A stretch of 64,000 bases of DNA from an uncultured Paracoccaceae bacterium (GTDB lineage: Bacteria > Pseudomonadota > Alphaproteobacteria > Rhodobacterales > Rhodobacteraceae). Positions 26,211 to 36,409 of the stretch are shown here, one piece after another. The notes below the pieces were generated by a model. It was not told the DNA's origin. It did not search any database and saw nothing but the letters and a program-made list of their open reading frames with translations. The stretch is from contig CAKZVL010000018.1 of the NCBI GenBank assembly GCA_937922155.1, forward strand, positions 1 through 64,000. Direction: 5' to 3'. Both the position numbers and the translations under genes were made by a program. Each line of letters opens with the position of its first letter. Position 1 is the stretch's first letter.

Positions 26211-27319
26211 TTGAAACGGTGCCCGTTCCACTGCCGGGGCGTGAGTATGAGATCAAGATCGGGCCGGGTGTCCTGGCCGAGGCGGGCCCGCGCATTGCTG
26301 CGATGACGCAGCGTAAACACGTGGCGATTGTGTCGGATGAAACGGTGGCGCGTTTGCATGGTGGTGCGTTGCAATCCGTTTTGACCGAGGCGGGCCTGAC
26401 GTCAGACATTCTGGCGCTGCCGCCGGGAGAAGCGACGAAGTGTTGGCCAGAGCTTGAGCGCACAGTGGAATGGTTGCTGGCACAAAAGGTCGAACGCGGT
26501 GACGTCATCGTGGCTTTGGGCGGCGGCGTTATTGGCGATTTGGCCGGGTTTGCTGCGGCAATCTTGCGTCGCGGCGTGCGTTTTGTTCAAATCCCTACAT
26601 CGCTGCTGGCGCAGGTTGATAGCTCTGTTGGGGGCAAGACCGGGATCAATTCCGTTGCGGGAAAGAACCTGATTGGGGCCTTTCATCAACCCTCGCTCGT
26701 ACTGGCCGATACCGCCCTTTTAGAAACTTTGGAGCCGCGTGATTTTTTGGCCGGGTATGGTGAGGTCGTGAAATACGGGCTGCTTGGCGATGCGGCGTTT
26801 TTCGATTGGCTAGAGGGAGAAGCGCCAAAGATGGCGGCGGGCGACGTTGCAGCACAGGTCAAGGCGGTGACGCGGTCCTGCCAGATGAAGGCGGATATCG
26901 TGGAGCGGGATGAGACCGAACAAGGAGATCGCGCGCTGTTGAACCTTGGGCATACGTTTTGTCACGCTTTGGAGGCTGCCACGGGGTATTCTGACCGGCT
27001 TTTGCATGGGGAAGGCGTCGCCATTGGTTGTGCGCTGGCGTTTGAGCTGTCGTCGCGTTTAGGCCTGTGTTCGCAAGAGGAACCAAGCCGCGTGCGTGCG
27101 CATCTGCGTGATATGGGGATGAAGGTTGATCTGGCGGACATTGACGGAGATTTGCCGCCCGCTGAAGCACTGTTGGACCTAATGGGCCAAGACAAAAAGG
27201 TTGTTGATGGGCAGCTACGATTCATCCTTGCCCGTGGGATTGGCGAGGCGTTCGTGACGTCCGACGTGCCGCGGGACGCTGTTTTGCGGGTTTTGGAGGA
27301 TGCGCTGAAGCAAAGGTAG
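26207..27319 (+). CDS. aroB: 3-dehydroquinate synthase
   Basis: GGGVIGDLAGFAAA, PTSLLAQVDSSVGGKTGINS, NLGHTFCHALE. Confidence 0.96.
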   Translation: MIETVPVPLPGREYEIKIGPGVLAEAGPRIAAMTQRKHVAIVSDETVARLHGGALQSVLTEAGLTSDILALPPGEATKCWPELERTVEWLLAQKVERGDVIVALGGGVIGDLAGFAAAILRRGVRFVQIPTSLLAQVDSSVGGKTGINSVAGKNLIGAFHQPSLVLADTALLETLEPRDFLAGYGEVVKYGLLGDAAFFDWLEGEAPKMAAGDVAAQVKAVTRSCQMKADIVERDETEQGDRALLNLGHTFCHALEAATGYSDRLLHGEGVAIGCALAFELSSRLGLCSQEEPSRVRAHLRDMGMKVDLADIDGDLPPAEALLDLMGQDKKVVDGQLRFILARGIGEAFVTSDVPRDAVLRVLEDALKQR

Positions 27320-27341
27320 GGTGGGTTCAAGCCCACCCTAC
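27316..27341. terminator. Hairpin between convergent aroB and ssb
   Basis: GTAGGGTGGG-ttcaag-CCCACCCTAC perfect inverted repeat; no clear T-tract. Confidence 0.55.
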
Positions 27342-27367
27342 GCATTGTGATTTAAGGCGCGCGTGAT

Positions 27368-27880
27368 TTAGAACGGAATTTCGTCTTCCATATCGCGGCT
27401 GCTGCCACCACCAGAACCGCCGTCGCTGTTGCCGCCCGAGCCGCTGTCATAGCCGCCACCACCAGCACCGCCGCCACTGTATCCACCGCTGTCACCACCA
27501 TAGCCGCCACCGCCGCCTTGGTTGTCGCCGCGGCCATCAAGCATGGTCAGGGTTGATGTATAAGGGCGCAATACGACTTCTGTGCTGTAGCGATCTTGAC
27601 CGTCTTTGTCCTGCCATTTGCGGGTTTCAAGCTGCCCTTCGAGGTAAACTTTGGAGCCCTTTTTGAGATATTGTTCCGCCACGCGGGCAAGGGGTTCGGA
27701 AAAGATCGCGACGGAATGCCATTCGGTGCGTTCTTTGCGTTCGCCTGTGTTGCGGTCTTTCCAGTTTTCGGAGGTTGCGATGCGCAGGTTGCACACTTTG
27801 CCACCGTTTTGGAACGTGCGTACCTCAGGGTCGCGGCCCAAATTTCCGATAAGAATAACTTTGTTCACTGATCCGGCCAT
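27368..27880 (-). CDS. ssb: Single-stranded DNA-binding protein
   Basis: [23 protein letters not shown] fold, Gly-rich linker, DMEDEIPF acidic tip. Confidence 0.96.
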   Translation of the reverse strand: MAGSVNKVILIGNLGRDPEVRTFQNGGKVCNLRIATSENWKDRNTGERKERTEWHSVAIFSEPLARVAEQYLKKGSKVYLEGQLETRKWQDKDGQDRYSTEVVLRPYTSTLTMLDGRGDNQGGGGGYGGDSGGYSGGGAGGGGYDSGSGGNSDGGSGGGSSRDMEDEIPF

Positions 27881-28036
27881 AGCGGCATCCCCCACGATTC
27901 TAGATTTTTGCATTTGTGACAGACCCGGCATGCCGCAACAAGGTTAATGGAGGGTTTCGATGTCTTGTATCCCCCGTGTCACTAGACCTTTGGCAGAAAT
28001 TGGCTAGGGTATCGCCCAGTAAATTGGGGGTGTGTT

Positions 28037-28618
28037 ATGTCTAAGAGTTACCTTGGCGCTGTGATTGCTGGTTTGGCTTTGGTTTTGATCGCCAATGACG
28101 CGATGGCGCAGGATCGTTCATCGCGCATGAAAAGCCAGTTGACCCTGCTGGATGAGCGGGCGGCAGAACAATCAAGCGCGACCGTGACCTTGGATGCGCC
28201 GGCCATTGAAATTCCGGGGACGCCCAATGTCGGCCCTGATTACGCAGGGTCTTATTCGGGGCCTTTGCTGGACCTTGCCCGCGCGGCAGCCCGACGTCAT
28301 CAGATACCTGAGGAATTGTTTTTGCGCCTTATTCAGCAGGAAAGCGCTTGGAACCCTAATGCACGCTCGCACAAGGGGGCGATTGGGTTGACCCAATTGA
28401 TGCCGGGGACGGCGGCGTATTTGGGCGTTGATCCTTATGATGTGGAGCAAAACATCGAAGGCGGTGCGCGGTATTTGAAAGAACAGCAGCAAGAGTTTCG
28501 CAGCTGGATGCTGGCGCTGGCTGCTTATAACGCGGGGCCGGGTGCGGTGCGTCAATATGGTGGGGTGCCGCCGTACCGGGAAACACGGACCTATGTGCGC
28601 CGCATTTGGGGGCGCTAG
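28037..28618 (+). CDS. Lytic transglycosylase (SLT domain)
   Basis: QESAWNPNARSHKGAIGLTQLMPGTAAYLGV; ALAAYNAGPGAV. Confidence 0.93.
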   Translation: MSKSYLGAVIAGLALVLIANDAMAQDRSSRMKSQLTLLDERAAEQSSATVTLDAPAIEIPGTPNVGPDYAGSYSGPLLDLARAAARRHQIPEELFLRLIQQESAWNPNARSHKGAIGLTQLMPGTAAYLGVDPYDVEQNIEGGARYLKEQQQEFRSWMLALAAYNAGPGAVRQYGGVPPYRETRTYVRRIWGR

Positions 28619-28636
28619 GGCGTCTGGCGTCGCCCC

Positions 28637-28670
28637 GCCTGCGGCGTTGAGTATTTTTTGGCAAGATGAT
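28637..28670 (+). repeat. Dispersed intergenic motif, copy 2 (gcctgcggcgttgagtattttttggcaagatgatgcg)
   Basis: Matches copy 1 at 19328-19361 in the GAGTATTTT..GGCAAGATGAT core. Confidence 0.6.
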
Positions 28671-28692
28671 GCGAGGATGATGCGAGGGCGCG

Positions 28693-30780
28693 TTATTCTG
28701 CGGCGATCTGGATGACGGGTTCCATATCTGCCAGATCTCTATCGCTGAGGTGGCATTTCACCTGATGGCCTTCGGACAGGATCCGCACCGGAGGGACCTC
28801 TTTTTCGCACAGGCCATTTGCCACTTGGGATTTCCACCCGCAGCGGGTTTGGAACGGGCAACCTGAGGGTGGGTTCATTGCGGAGGGGATGTCGCCTTCG
28901 AGGACGATGTGTTTTTTGGTGATGCTTGTGTCAGCGATAGGAACGGCAGACAGTAGTGCCTCTGTGTAGGGGTGGTAAGGTGGTGCGAAGACCTGATCGG
29001 TGCTGCCCAGTTCCACCACATGACCAAGGTACATCACCATCACACGGTCGCTGAGATAGCGCACGATGGAAAGGTCGTGGGAGATGAAAAGCAGGGTGGT
29101 TTTGTGTTCGCGCTGAATTTCCATGAGCAGATCGGTGACGGCGGCTTGCACAGAAACGTCCAGCGCTGAAACCGGTTCGTCGGCGACAACGATACGGGCG
29201 TCACCGGCAAAGGCGCGCGCGATGCCGACGCGTTGTTTTTGACCACCAGAGAGTTGGCGCGGCATGCGGTCGGCAAAGGCGCGGGGCAGTTTCACAAGGT
29301 CGAGGAGTTCGAGCATGCGTTCGCGCCGTTCGGCGTCTGAATTGCCAACCTGAAAGATTTCAAGCGCGCGGATGATTTGGCGCCCGACCGTCATCGAGGG
29401 GTTGAGCGTATCAAAGGGGTTTTGGAACACCATCTGGACGTCGGCAATAGTTTTGGTGTCGCGTTCTTCGATAGGGATGTCTTGGATCGCTTTGTTGTCG
29501 AGCAAAATCTGGCCATCTGTTGCGGTTTCAAGACCCATCAACACCTTGGCAAAGGTCGATTTTCCGCAGCCGGATTCGCCGACGATGGCCAGGGTTTCGC
29601 CTTCGCGGGCTTCAAAGCTGAGGGTTTCGTTGGCTTTGACGACCTTTTTGTCGCCGCCACCAAAGAGCGCGTTTGCCGCCACCTCGTAGTATTTTTTCAG
29701 GTTGTCCATTTTGAGGACAACGCGCCCCGGTTCGGGTTTCGCGGTTTGCGCGCCCACGTCGATGGGGGCGTTCCAGTCAATTTCTTGGAAGCGCAGGCAT
29801 CGGGTTTGGTGACGGTCGTTGCCGTGAACGGGGTACATTTCGATGGGCAGGTTTTCGTTGCACAACCCGTCCTCAAAGTAATCGCAGCGCGGGCCGAAGT
29901 TGCACCCTGTGGGTCGTTCATGGGGCAGAGGGAAGTTGCCGGGGATTGCGATCAGGGGGCGCGCATTTTTGTTTGCGCCAGGGAGCGGGATAGAGCGAAA
30001 GAGCGCTTGCGTATAGGGGTGCTGCATCTCATCAAACACGTCTTCGATGGAGCCGCGTTCGACCGCTTCACCGGAATACATCACGCAGATACGGTCACAG
30101 GTTTCGAGGACTAACCCCAAGTTATGACTGATAAAAAGCATGGACGTGCCGTACTTTTTACCCAAGTCCTTGACCAGTTCGACAACGGCGGCTTCGACCG
30201 TGACGTCAAGGGCTGTGGTGGGTTCGTCCAAGATCAAGAGCGAGGGTTTGGACATCAAGGCCATTGCGATGACGATGCGTTGTTGTTGGCCGCCAGACAA
30301 TTGGTGTGGATAGCTTTTGAGGATGCGGGCCGGGTCGGGGAGTTTGACGTCGGTGACGACCTCTAGGGCGCGGGCAAGGGCGTCGGATTCGCTGAGACCT
30401 TCGTGGATCATCGGCACCTCGGCGAGCTGTTTTCCGATTTTCATTGCCGGGTTCAAAGAGGCCATAGGTTCTTGATAAATCATGGCAATTTGGCTGCCAC
30501 GGATGTCGCGCAGGCGTTCGCGCGACATGGTGTTCATTTCTTCGCCTTTGAACTTGATCGACCCGCCGACGATACGTCCGTTGACGCCCAAATCCTGCAT
30601 CACGCCGAGCGCGACAGTGGATTTGCCGCAGCCGGATTCGCCGACCAAACCAAGCGCCTCGCCGGGGCGGATGGTGGCGGAGAAATCCATGACCGCTGGG
30701 ATTTCACGCAGGCGCGTAAAGAAGCTGATGGACAGTTTGTCGATCTCAAGGATCGGGCCGTCGTAGGTCGTGTCAGTCAT
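28693..30780 (-). CDS. ABC transporter, fused tandem ATP-binding protein (DppD-DppF-like)
   Basis: Two Walker A (GESGCGKST) and two LSGGQ sites; oligopeptide C-terminal CxFxxRC motifs. Confidence 0.95.
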   Translation of the reverse strand: MTDTTYDGPILEIDKLSISFFTRLREIPAVMDFSATIRPGEALGLVGESGCGKSTVALGVMQDLGVNGRIVGGSIKFKGEEMNTMSRERLRDIRGSQIAMIYQEPMASLNPAMKIGKQLAEVPMIHEGLSESDALARALEVVTDVKLPDPARILKSYPHQLSGGQQQRIVIAMALMSKPSLLILDEPTTALDVTVEAAVVELVKDLGKKYGTSMLFISHNLGLVLETCDRICVMYSGEAVERGSIEDVFDEMQHPYTQALFRSIPLPGANKNARPLIAIPGNFPLPHERPTGCNFGPRCDYFEDGLCNENLPIEMYPVHGNDRHQTRCLRFQEIDWNAPIDVGAQTAKPEPGRVVLKMDNLKKYYEVAANALFGGGDKKVVKANETLSFEAREGETLAIVGESGCGKSTFAKVLMGLETATDGQILLDNKAIQDIPIEERDTKTIADVQMVFQNPFDTLNPSMTVGRQIIRALEIFQVGNSDAERRERMLELLDLVKLPRAFADRMPRQLSGGQKQRVGIARAFAGDARIVVADEPVSALDVSVQAAVTDLLMEIQREHKTTLLFISHDLSIVRYLSDRVMVMYLGHVVELGSTDQVFAPPYHPYTEALLSAVPIADTSITKKHIVLEGDIPSAMNPPSGCPFQTRCGWKSQVANGLCEKEVPPVRILSEGHQVKCHLSDRDLADMEPVIQIAAE

Positions 30781-30861
30781 TTACGTTTGCCTTTTGTTGG
30801 GGCGCATCGGCGTGTCACACCGTGTGCACAGCCTGTACACACTGCGTACACCGCGATTTGG

Positions 30862-32313
30862 TTAATCTTTCAAACTTTCCTCGCGAAGGCCGTCGGCCAG
30901 CAGGTTCAGACCCAAGACCAGTGAGAGCAATGCAATCGCGGGTGGCAGGGCTGGGTGTGCGAAGATTAGCAAGAGTTTGCGCCCTTCGTTGATCGTTGAT
31001 CCCCAGTCAGGGCTTTCGGGTGGCAGGCCAAGGCCGAAGAAGCCCAAGGTGCCAAGCAGGATGGTGGTGTAGCCAATGCGCAGACAGAAATCGACGATTA
31101 GGGGCCCGCGTGCGTTGGGCAGGATTTCCCAAAGCATAACGTACCACGCGCCTTCGCCGCGGGTTTGCGCGGCGGCGACATAATCGCGTGTGCGCAGGTC
31201 AAGCGCGAGGCCGCGCACGATGCGGTAGACCGTGGGTGAGTTCACAAAGACCACGGAGACGAAGACGACCAAGATGCCAGAGTTGATATCAAAGAGGTCA
31301 AACCAGTTCGGCAGGAAAGCGACGGAGGTGCCCTCTTGGCTGATGAGCGATAGGTAGAGCCACGCGAGGACGCCAAGCACGACCACGAGGATCGGTGTTC
31401 GTTTGGCGGGTTGCGTGTGGTAGCGAGAATTCAGGAGCACCGCGAAAAAGATCAGCGGGAAGATGAACAGCACCATCGCCATCACTGTTGGGATTGGTGA
31501 GTTCACAATTTCGGGTGTCACCAGCAAGAAAAACAGCAGGATGACCGGGAAGGCGAGGATCAGGTTGGCCAGAAAGCTGAGGATTGTATCGAGCCGTCCG
31601 CCGTAGAATCCAGCGGGCAGGCCAAGTGTGATCCCAACCATGAACGCAAAGAGCGTGGCCAATGGTGCGATGGCAACCACGATGGTGGAGCCGTGGATCA
31701 TGCGACTGAAGATGTCGCGGGCGAGGTTATCGCCGCCCAGCAGGTAATGCGGGATGCTGCCGACCGTTCCGTCTGGGACAGTCACACCGGGTGTTTTGTT
31801 CTTGAGGCCTGAGACTTGGGTGAGTGGGTCGAACGTCGCAAGCATGTCAAAGGCACCCGCGAGGATCGCGGTGAAGACCCAGAACATGACAAGACCAAAG
31901 CCAATCATGCCAACAATGCTGTCAAAGAGTTTCCCGTAAAGGCCAAGGTGGCGTTTGAATGCGATGGACAGGACGAACATCACGGTCAGCAGGATCCAAA
32001 CGGGGAAGAATTGTTTGGACATCGCACCGATGATCCCAGCTTGGCCGTAGGGCATGAGTGCGCCCACGGCGATATAGCCAAGGATGACAAGAATCACCGC
32101 CCAAAGCGCGGCTTGGGTGGTTTGTTCGAACATACCCAAAAACCCGCCGCGTTTGACCAATGTGCCGTCGGCGTTGGATTGCATTCGCATCGGCGACGCT
32201 GTGAAGGACAGCACCATCTGAATAAAGGCAGAGGCCAGAAGGCAGATTACGGCAATGCCGAAGGCGGGGTTGAGGAATGTGCCAAGGGCACCGGTCCAGC
32301 TGAGCGGTTCCAT
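30862..32313 (-). CDS. ABC transporter permease (DppC-like)
   Basis: Multiple TM; HYLLGGDNLARDIFSRMIHG; EILPNARGPLIVDFCLRIGYTTILLGTLGFFGLGL. Confidence 0.92.
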   Translation of the reverse strand: MEPLSWTGALGTFLNPAFGIAVICLLASAFIQMVLSFTASPMRMQSNADGTLVKRGGFLGMFEQTTQAALWAVILVILGYIAVGALMPYGQAGIIGAMSKQFFPVWILLTVMFVLSIAFKRHLGLYGKLFDSIVGMIGFGLVMFWVFTAILAGAFDMLATFDPLTQVSGLKNKTPGVTVPDGTVGSIPHYLLGGDNLARDIFSRMIHGSTIVVAIAPLATLFAFMVGITLGLPAGFYGGRLDTILSFLANLILAFPVILLFFLLVTPEIVNSPIPTVMAMVLFIFPLIFFAVLLNSRYHTQPAKRTPILVVVLGVLAWLYLSLISQEGTSVAFLPNWFDLFDINSGILVVFVSVVFVNSPTVYRIVRGLALDLRTRDYVAAAQTRGEGAWYVMLWEILPNARGPLIVDFCLRIGYTTILLGTLGFFGLGLPPESPDWGSTINEGRKLLLIFAHPALPPAIALLSLVLGLNLLADGLREESLKD

Positions 32314-32325
32314 GTGTCGATCCCC

Positions 32326-33372
32326 CTAAGAAATGCGAATGCGTGGATTAAGGAAGACGTAGCCGATGTCAGAAATCAGCTGCGTGACCAGAACCACGAA
32401 GACGGAGACGACAGAAACCGCCAAGAGCAATTCGATGTCGTTGTTGGAGGCCGCTTGGAACAAGGTCCAGCCAAAACCTTTGTAGTTGAACAGGGTCTCG
32501 ACGATGACGACACCGTTGAGCAACCACGGGAACTGCAACATGATCACAGTGAAAGGCGCGATTAGCGCGTTGCGCAACGCGTGGCGCAGAACGATGGTGC
32601 GAAAGTTAACGCCCTTGAGCCGGGCGGTGCGGATGTATTGCGCTGTCATGACCTCTGTCATGGAAGCGCGGGTCATGCGCGCGATATAACCCATCCCATA
32701 AAGCGCGATGGTGATGACCGGTAAGAAAAAGTTGATGAAATTCGCATCGTCCATGGCGGCGGTGGCCGTGCCCTTGAAATACTGCATCCCAAAGAGCGGT
32801 GTGGCGAAAGCGGCGATGAACACAACGCCCGAGACATATTCAGGCGTCGCCGTTGATATGATCGAAACGGTTGATAGGCTGCGGTCGGTTCCTGATCCTT
32901 CGCGCATGCCTGCGAGCACACCGATGATCAGCGCGCCGGGCACCATGACCATCATCACCCAGAACATCAGTTTTCCGGTCAGGGCGAGGCGCTTGGCGAT
33001 AATGGTGCTCACGTCCTCTTTGAAAACGGTGGAAAAACCCCATTCGTTTTGCAGGATGCCGCAAAATCGCGGCGCTTCTTCGATGGGTTGTTCGAAGGCG
33101 ACGCAGCGGCCACGGGTTTCACCATCGCTGCCTTCGATCACATAGCCGGGCAGGACGCCAAGCCATTGGCCGTATTTCTGTGGAAGGGATTGTTTGTAGC
33201 CACGGTTCGTCAAATAGCTGGTCACGGCTTCGTCCGACATGCGGAAGTTGCCTTGGGTTTTGGCCAGTTTTTCGAGGTTTGGCGTCAGGTTCGTCAGCCA
33301 GAAGACGACGAAGGTGAGGCAAAGCGCCGTCAATATCATCACCCCGAGGCGCCGTAGGATAAACAGTCCCAT
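32326..33372 (-). CDS. ABC transporter permease (DppB-like)
   Basis: MGLFILRRLGVMILTALCLTFVVFWLTNL; YIRTARLKGVNFRTIVLRHALRNALI. Confidence 0.92.
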   Translation of the reverse strand: MGLFILRRLGVMILTALCLTFVVFWLTNLTPNLEKLAKTQGNFRMSDEAVTSYLTNRGYKQSLPQKYGQWLGVLPGYVIEGSDGETRGRCVAFEQPIEEAPRFCGILQNEWGFSTVFKEDVSTIIAKRLALTGKLMFWVMMVMVPGALIIGVLAGMREGSGTDRSLSTVSIISTATPEYVSGVVFIAAFATPLFGMQYFKGTATAAMDDANFINFFLPVITIALYGMGYIARMTRASMTEVMTAQYIRTARLKGVNFRTIVLRHALRNALIAPFTVIMLQFPWLLNGVVIVETLFNYKGFGWTLFQAASNNDIELLLAVSVVSVFVVLVTQLISDIGYVFLNPRIRIS

Positions 33373-33440
33373 AAAGTTCCTTGTTGTTCTTTTTTGGGGC
33401 GAGCTGCCCAACGCTTCACCCTGCGTCAGGCGCAGGTGCG

Positions 33441-33478
33441 AAAAAGAAAGGGCCGCGTCCCATCAGAACGCGGCCCTG
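33441..33478 (-). terminator. Intercistronic hairpin between SBP and permease genes (partial terminator)
   Basis: AGGGCCGCGT-cccatcaga-ACGCGGCCCT; minus-strand 3' flank TTCTTTTTC. Confidence 0.75.
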
Positions 33479-33485
33479 TTTTGTT

Positions 33486-35147
33486 TTAAGCAGCAACCGC
33501 CATCTTGTAGATCTGTGGCAGATACGCGATGTGCATATCCCAGCCGACAAATCCGGGCTTGGCGTGGCGATAGATCGTACGCCAATATGGCTGGAGCGTG
33601 ACACCTTCGTCGGTCATGATCGCCTGAAGCTTGGCCATTATATCACGGCGTGCATCTGCATCCGCAATGCTGTTTGCTTCGGCCAAAAGCGCGTCAAACT
33701 CAGCATTGGCAAAGCCCGCTTCGTTCCATGCTTCGCCAGAGCGATAGGCCAGACCAAGGATCTGCGTATCCAGTGGGCGGTGGTTCCAGTTGGTTGAGCT
33801 GAACGGATATTTTGTCCAGTCGTTCCAGAACGTCGTGCCCGGGATGATTGTCCGCTTTACGTTAAAGCCAGCGTCGCGCAGCTGTGCTGCGACGGCGTCA
33901 GTTGTGTTGCGGCGCCAGTCATCGTCGATGGAAGAGATTTCCATCTCAAAGTCGGCCATCCCTGCTTCTTCGAGCAAGGCAAGCGCTGCTGCTGGATCAT
34001 ATGACAGGCCGGGGACATCTGCCCAAGCGGGGTGCATTGGTCCGACGTGCTGGTTGCGGGCAACCTCACCTTGGTTGGCATAGCCAAGCTCAAGGCAAAC
34101 CGCGTTGTTACAGGCCATAGCAATCGCCTGGCGCACGCGCTTGTCCGCATAGGGCTGCTTGCCGTCAACTTCGGCCAGCTGGTTTGGACGGATCACAATT
34201 GTTGCCGCAGACGCAACCTCGGAACGTTCCCAACCGATGCTTTCGAAGACTTCTACGAAATCGCCAACGGTTTCATAGGTCATATCAACTTCGTCAGCGG
34301 CGGCTGCCGCAACCCAAGCGGATGGGTCCGTGCCGTAGTCGATGTATTCGATCCGGTCGAGGAACGCGCCTTTGCCTTCGGCGTATCCCCACCAATCGTG
34401 GCCTTCGTTGCGCACGATGACCGATTTGACCTGAACCTCGTGTGATTCTGGCAGGTATGGGCCGGTGCCAACTGGATTTGACAGCATTGTTTCAGGGCTA
34501 AAGCTTGCTGGAACAATCGCGGCTGGATAATCGGCCATGCCAGCAATGAGCGTGATGTCAGAACCCGGCAGGTTCAGTTTCACGGTGTGGCTGTCGACGA
34601 CTTCAACAGCGCCATCAATCGCCTTTTCGGAGTCGGCGTCGATCAGGATCGCAAAGCGACCAGCCATTGAATTGCCTTCAACGGACTTGTCACACCAACC
34701 GATGATGTTGCGCGCCACGTCTTCGGCTGTGAAGTCGGATCCGTCGTTCCATTTCACGCCCTGACGCACGTTCAATGTGTATTCTGTCGCGTCGTCGTTG
34801 ACAGACCAGCTGGACAGAAGCATCGGCTGGAAAGAACCGTCGGAGTTATATTCAACCAGATATTCCAACCAACCGGCGGAAACAAAGGCCATCTGCGTCC
34901 AGTCAAAGGCGCGTGGATCTTTGAGGGCGCGCACTTCCATTTGCATGCGCAATGTGCCGCCTTGCTGGGCATGTCCGCCAGCTTGCGCAGGTTGCGCAAG
35001 GCCAAGCATCCCGTAAGCGGCGGTCGCGGTAACGCCGAGCGCTGTGGCACGTGTTAGAAATTCGCGACGCGACAGTTTGCCGTCGGCGACTTCTTGGACG
35101 TGCATTTCCACGGCCGGGTGGACCCGGTCACTGATAAAATCTTTCAT
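33486..35147 (-). CDS. Peptide-type ABC transporter substrate-binding protein with Tat signal
   Basis: [34 protein letters not shown]_bac_5 fold sequence ([22 protein letters not shown]). Confidence 0.93.
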   Translation of the reverse strand: MKDFISDRVHPAVEMHVQEVADGKLSRREFLTRATALGVTATAAYGMLGLAQPAQAGGHAQQGGTLRMQMEVRALKDPRAFDWTQMAFVSAGWLEYLVEYNSDGSFQPMLLSSWSVNDDATEYTLNVRQGVKWNDGSDFTAEDVARNIIGWCDKSVEGNSMAGRFAILIDADSEKAIDGAVEVVDSHTVKLNLPGSDITLIAGMADYPAAIVPASFSPETMLSNPVGTGPYLPESHEVQVKSVIVRNEGHDWWGYAEGKGAFLDRIEYIDYGTDPSAWVAAAAADEVDMTYETVGDFVEVFESIGWERSEVASAATIVIRPNQLAEVDGKQPYADKRVRQAIAMACNNAVCLELGYANQGEVARNQHVGPMHPAWADVPGLSYDPAAALALLEEAGMADFEMEISSIDDDWRRNTTDAVAAQLRDAGFNVKRTIIPGTTFWNDWTKYPFSSTNWNHRPLDTQILGLAYRSGEAWNEAGFANAEFDALLAEANSIADADARRDIMAKLQAIMTDEGVTLQPYWRTIYRHAKPGFVGWDMHIAYLPQIYKMAVAA

Positions 35148-35354
35148 TCTTTTCTCCCTGTGACACGCATCATTGTGGAGCGTTGCGCGTCTTTTTTGAA
35201 CCCGAGCACGCGGCGAGCTTGCGCGTGCTGCTCCGGCTATGCATGCATTGCGCCCTATTTTTGGCAGAACGTCAACAGAGGGAAGCGTCCCTTCGGGGTG
35301 CGAAAGCGACCAGCACGTGATCCGTTTCCGACATTTGTGACGGTCTCAAAGGCC

Positions 35355-36206
35355 CTATGAAGGGCGCCCAAAGCCCTTATTTTCCTGTCGATTGGACGCC
35401 AGCCATTGCTTTCGAAAATGCGATGGGCTGCATCCGCTGCGGTTTTGAAACGCGCGAGAAAAATAGGCGGCAGAACTGTATCCGAGGGTCAAAGCGATAT
35501 CTTGGACCGCTGTTGGTGTCTCTTGTAATAGGAAACAGGCTTCGAAATGGCGCCGGTCGTTCAATAGATCCAGCGCGGATCGCCCGCAGGTGCGCTTGCA
35601 GCATCGGGTCAGATGGGTTGGTGTGACGCCAAGGCTTGCGGCGTATCCCGCGACGCCATCGCTGCTGCGAAATCCGCGTTCGATCAGGTCGGTATAGGCG
35701 GCAACAAGTCGGGCGGATGTTGTTTCGCTTTGCGGGTCGGTCGCTTCGTTGGTGTCGAGTTGGCGTTCAAAAAAGACGGAGATTAAGCCAAGGCGATAAA
35801 ACGCAGCGCGGCTGTGTTTGCCATTTGCAAGATCGACTTCTTTTTCCAGACCGTCCAGGAGCGCGGTCAACTCCTTTTGTGCCGCAACATCGCGCAGGCG
35901 CAGATGCAGCGCCGCACTGGGCCATTCGCTGGACATCGCGTCGGGGATGGTAAGCATTTGACCAAAGACAGAAGAACCCGCTTCATAGCCGTACATGGTG
36001 CGGGCAGGGATAAAGATCAGGTTGTTGGGGCCAAAGCCGCGTGTCAGCCCCGAAATGGTGATCCGGCCATGTCCTTTTGTGATGATCAATAACCGCGCCG
36101 CACTATGGCTGCGCATCGCCTCGGTCTGCCAACGGCCGACCTTGGGGTTGTGAGAAATACTCTTGAGCGATGGTGCTTGCGCCGCGGAGTTCGGGATATT
36201 TGACAT
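35355..36206 (-). CDS. AraC-family transcriptional regulator
   Basis: Cupin-like N-terminus; C-terminal HTH YAASLGVTPTHLTRCCKRTCGRSALDLLNDRRHFEACFLLQ...SSAAYFSRAFQNRSGCSPSHFR. Confidence 0.92.
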   Translation of the reverse strand: MSNIPNSAAQAPSLKSISHNPKVGRWQTEAMRSHSAARLLIITKGHGRITISGLTRGFGPNNLIFIPARTMYGYEAGSSVFGQMLTIPDAMSSEWPSAALHLRLRDVAAQKELTALLDGLEKEVDLANGKHSRAAFYRLGLISVFFERQLDTNEATDPQSETTSARLVAAYTDLIERGFRSSDGVAGYAASLGVTPTHLTRCCKRTCGRSALDLLNDRRHFEACFLLQETPTAVQDIALTLGYSSAAYFSRAFQNRSGCSPSHFRKQWLASNRQENKGFGRPS

Positions 36207-36409
36207 TGAGTGATCATTCTCCAATGCAGTGACCATGCACACTTACGAAGAGGTTTTCAACGGTTTTCGCGGGGGGAGTTTGGGGGGAGGTGGGTTGACG
36301 TAAGCCGCACATCTTCCCTATGAAAGGCAGGACTAGATACCAATTCGCCGACCCGGCGGGGCGGGTCGTCAACTATCCGGCGCCTGCGGCTTGATTCCGG
36401 ACCCCACTG

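Noticed and set aside
27390-27520. Repetitive tract resembling a short tandem repeat array
   Set aside because: It encodes the Gly-rich SSB linker; explained by coding composition
36350-36407. GC-rich inverted repeats between araC-like gene and miaA
   Set aside because: Short stems without a T-tract or clear repeat partner; too weak to call
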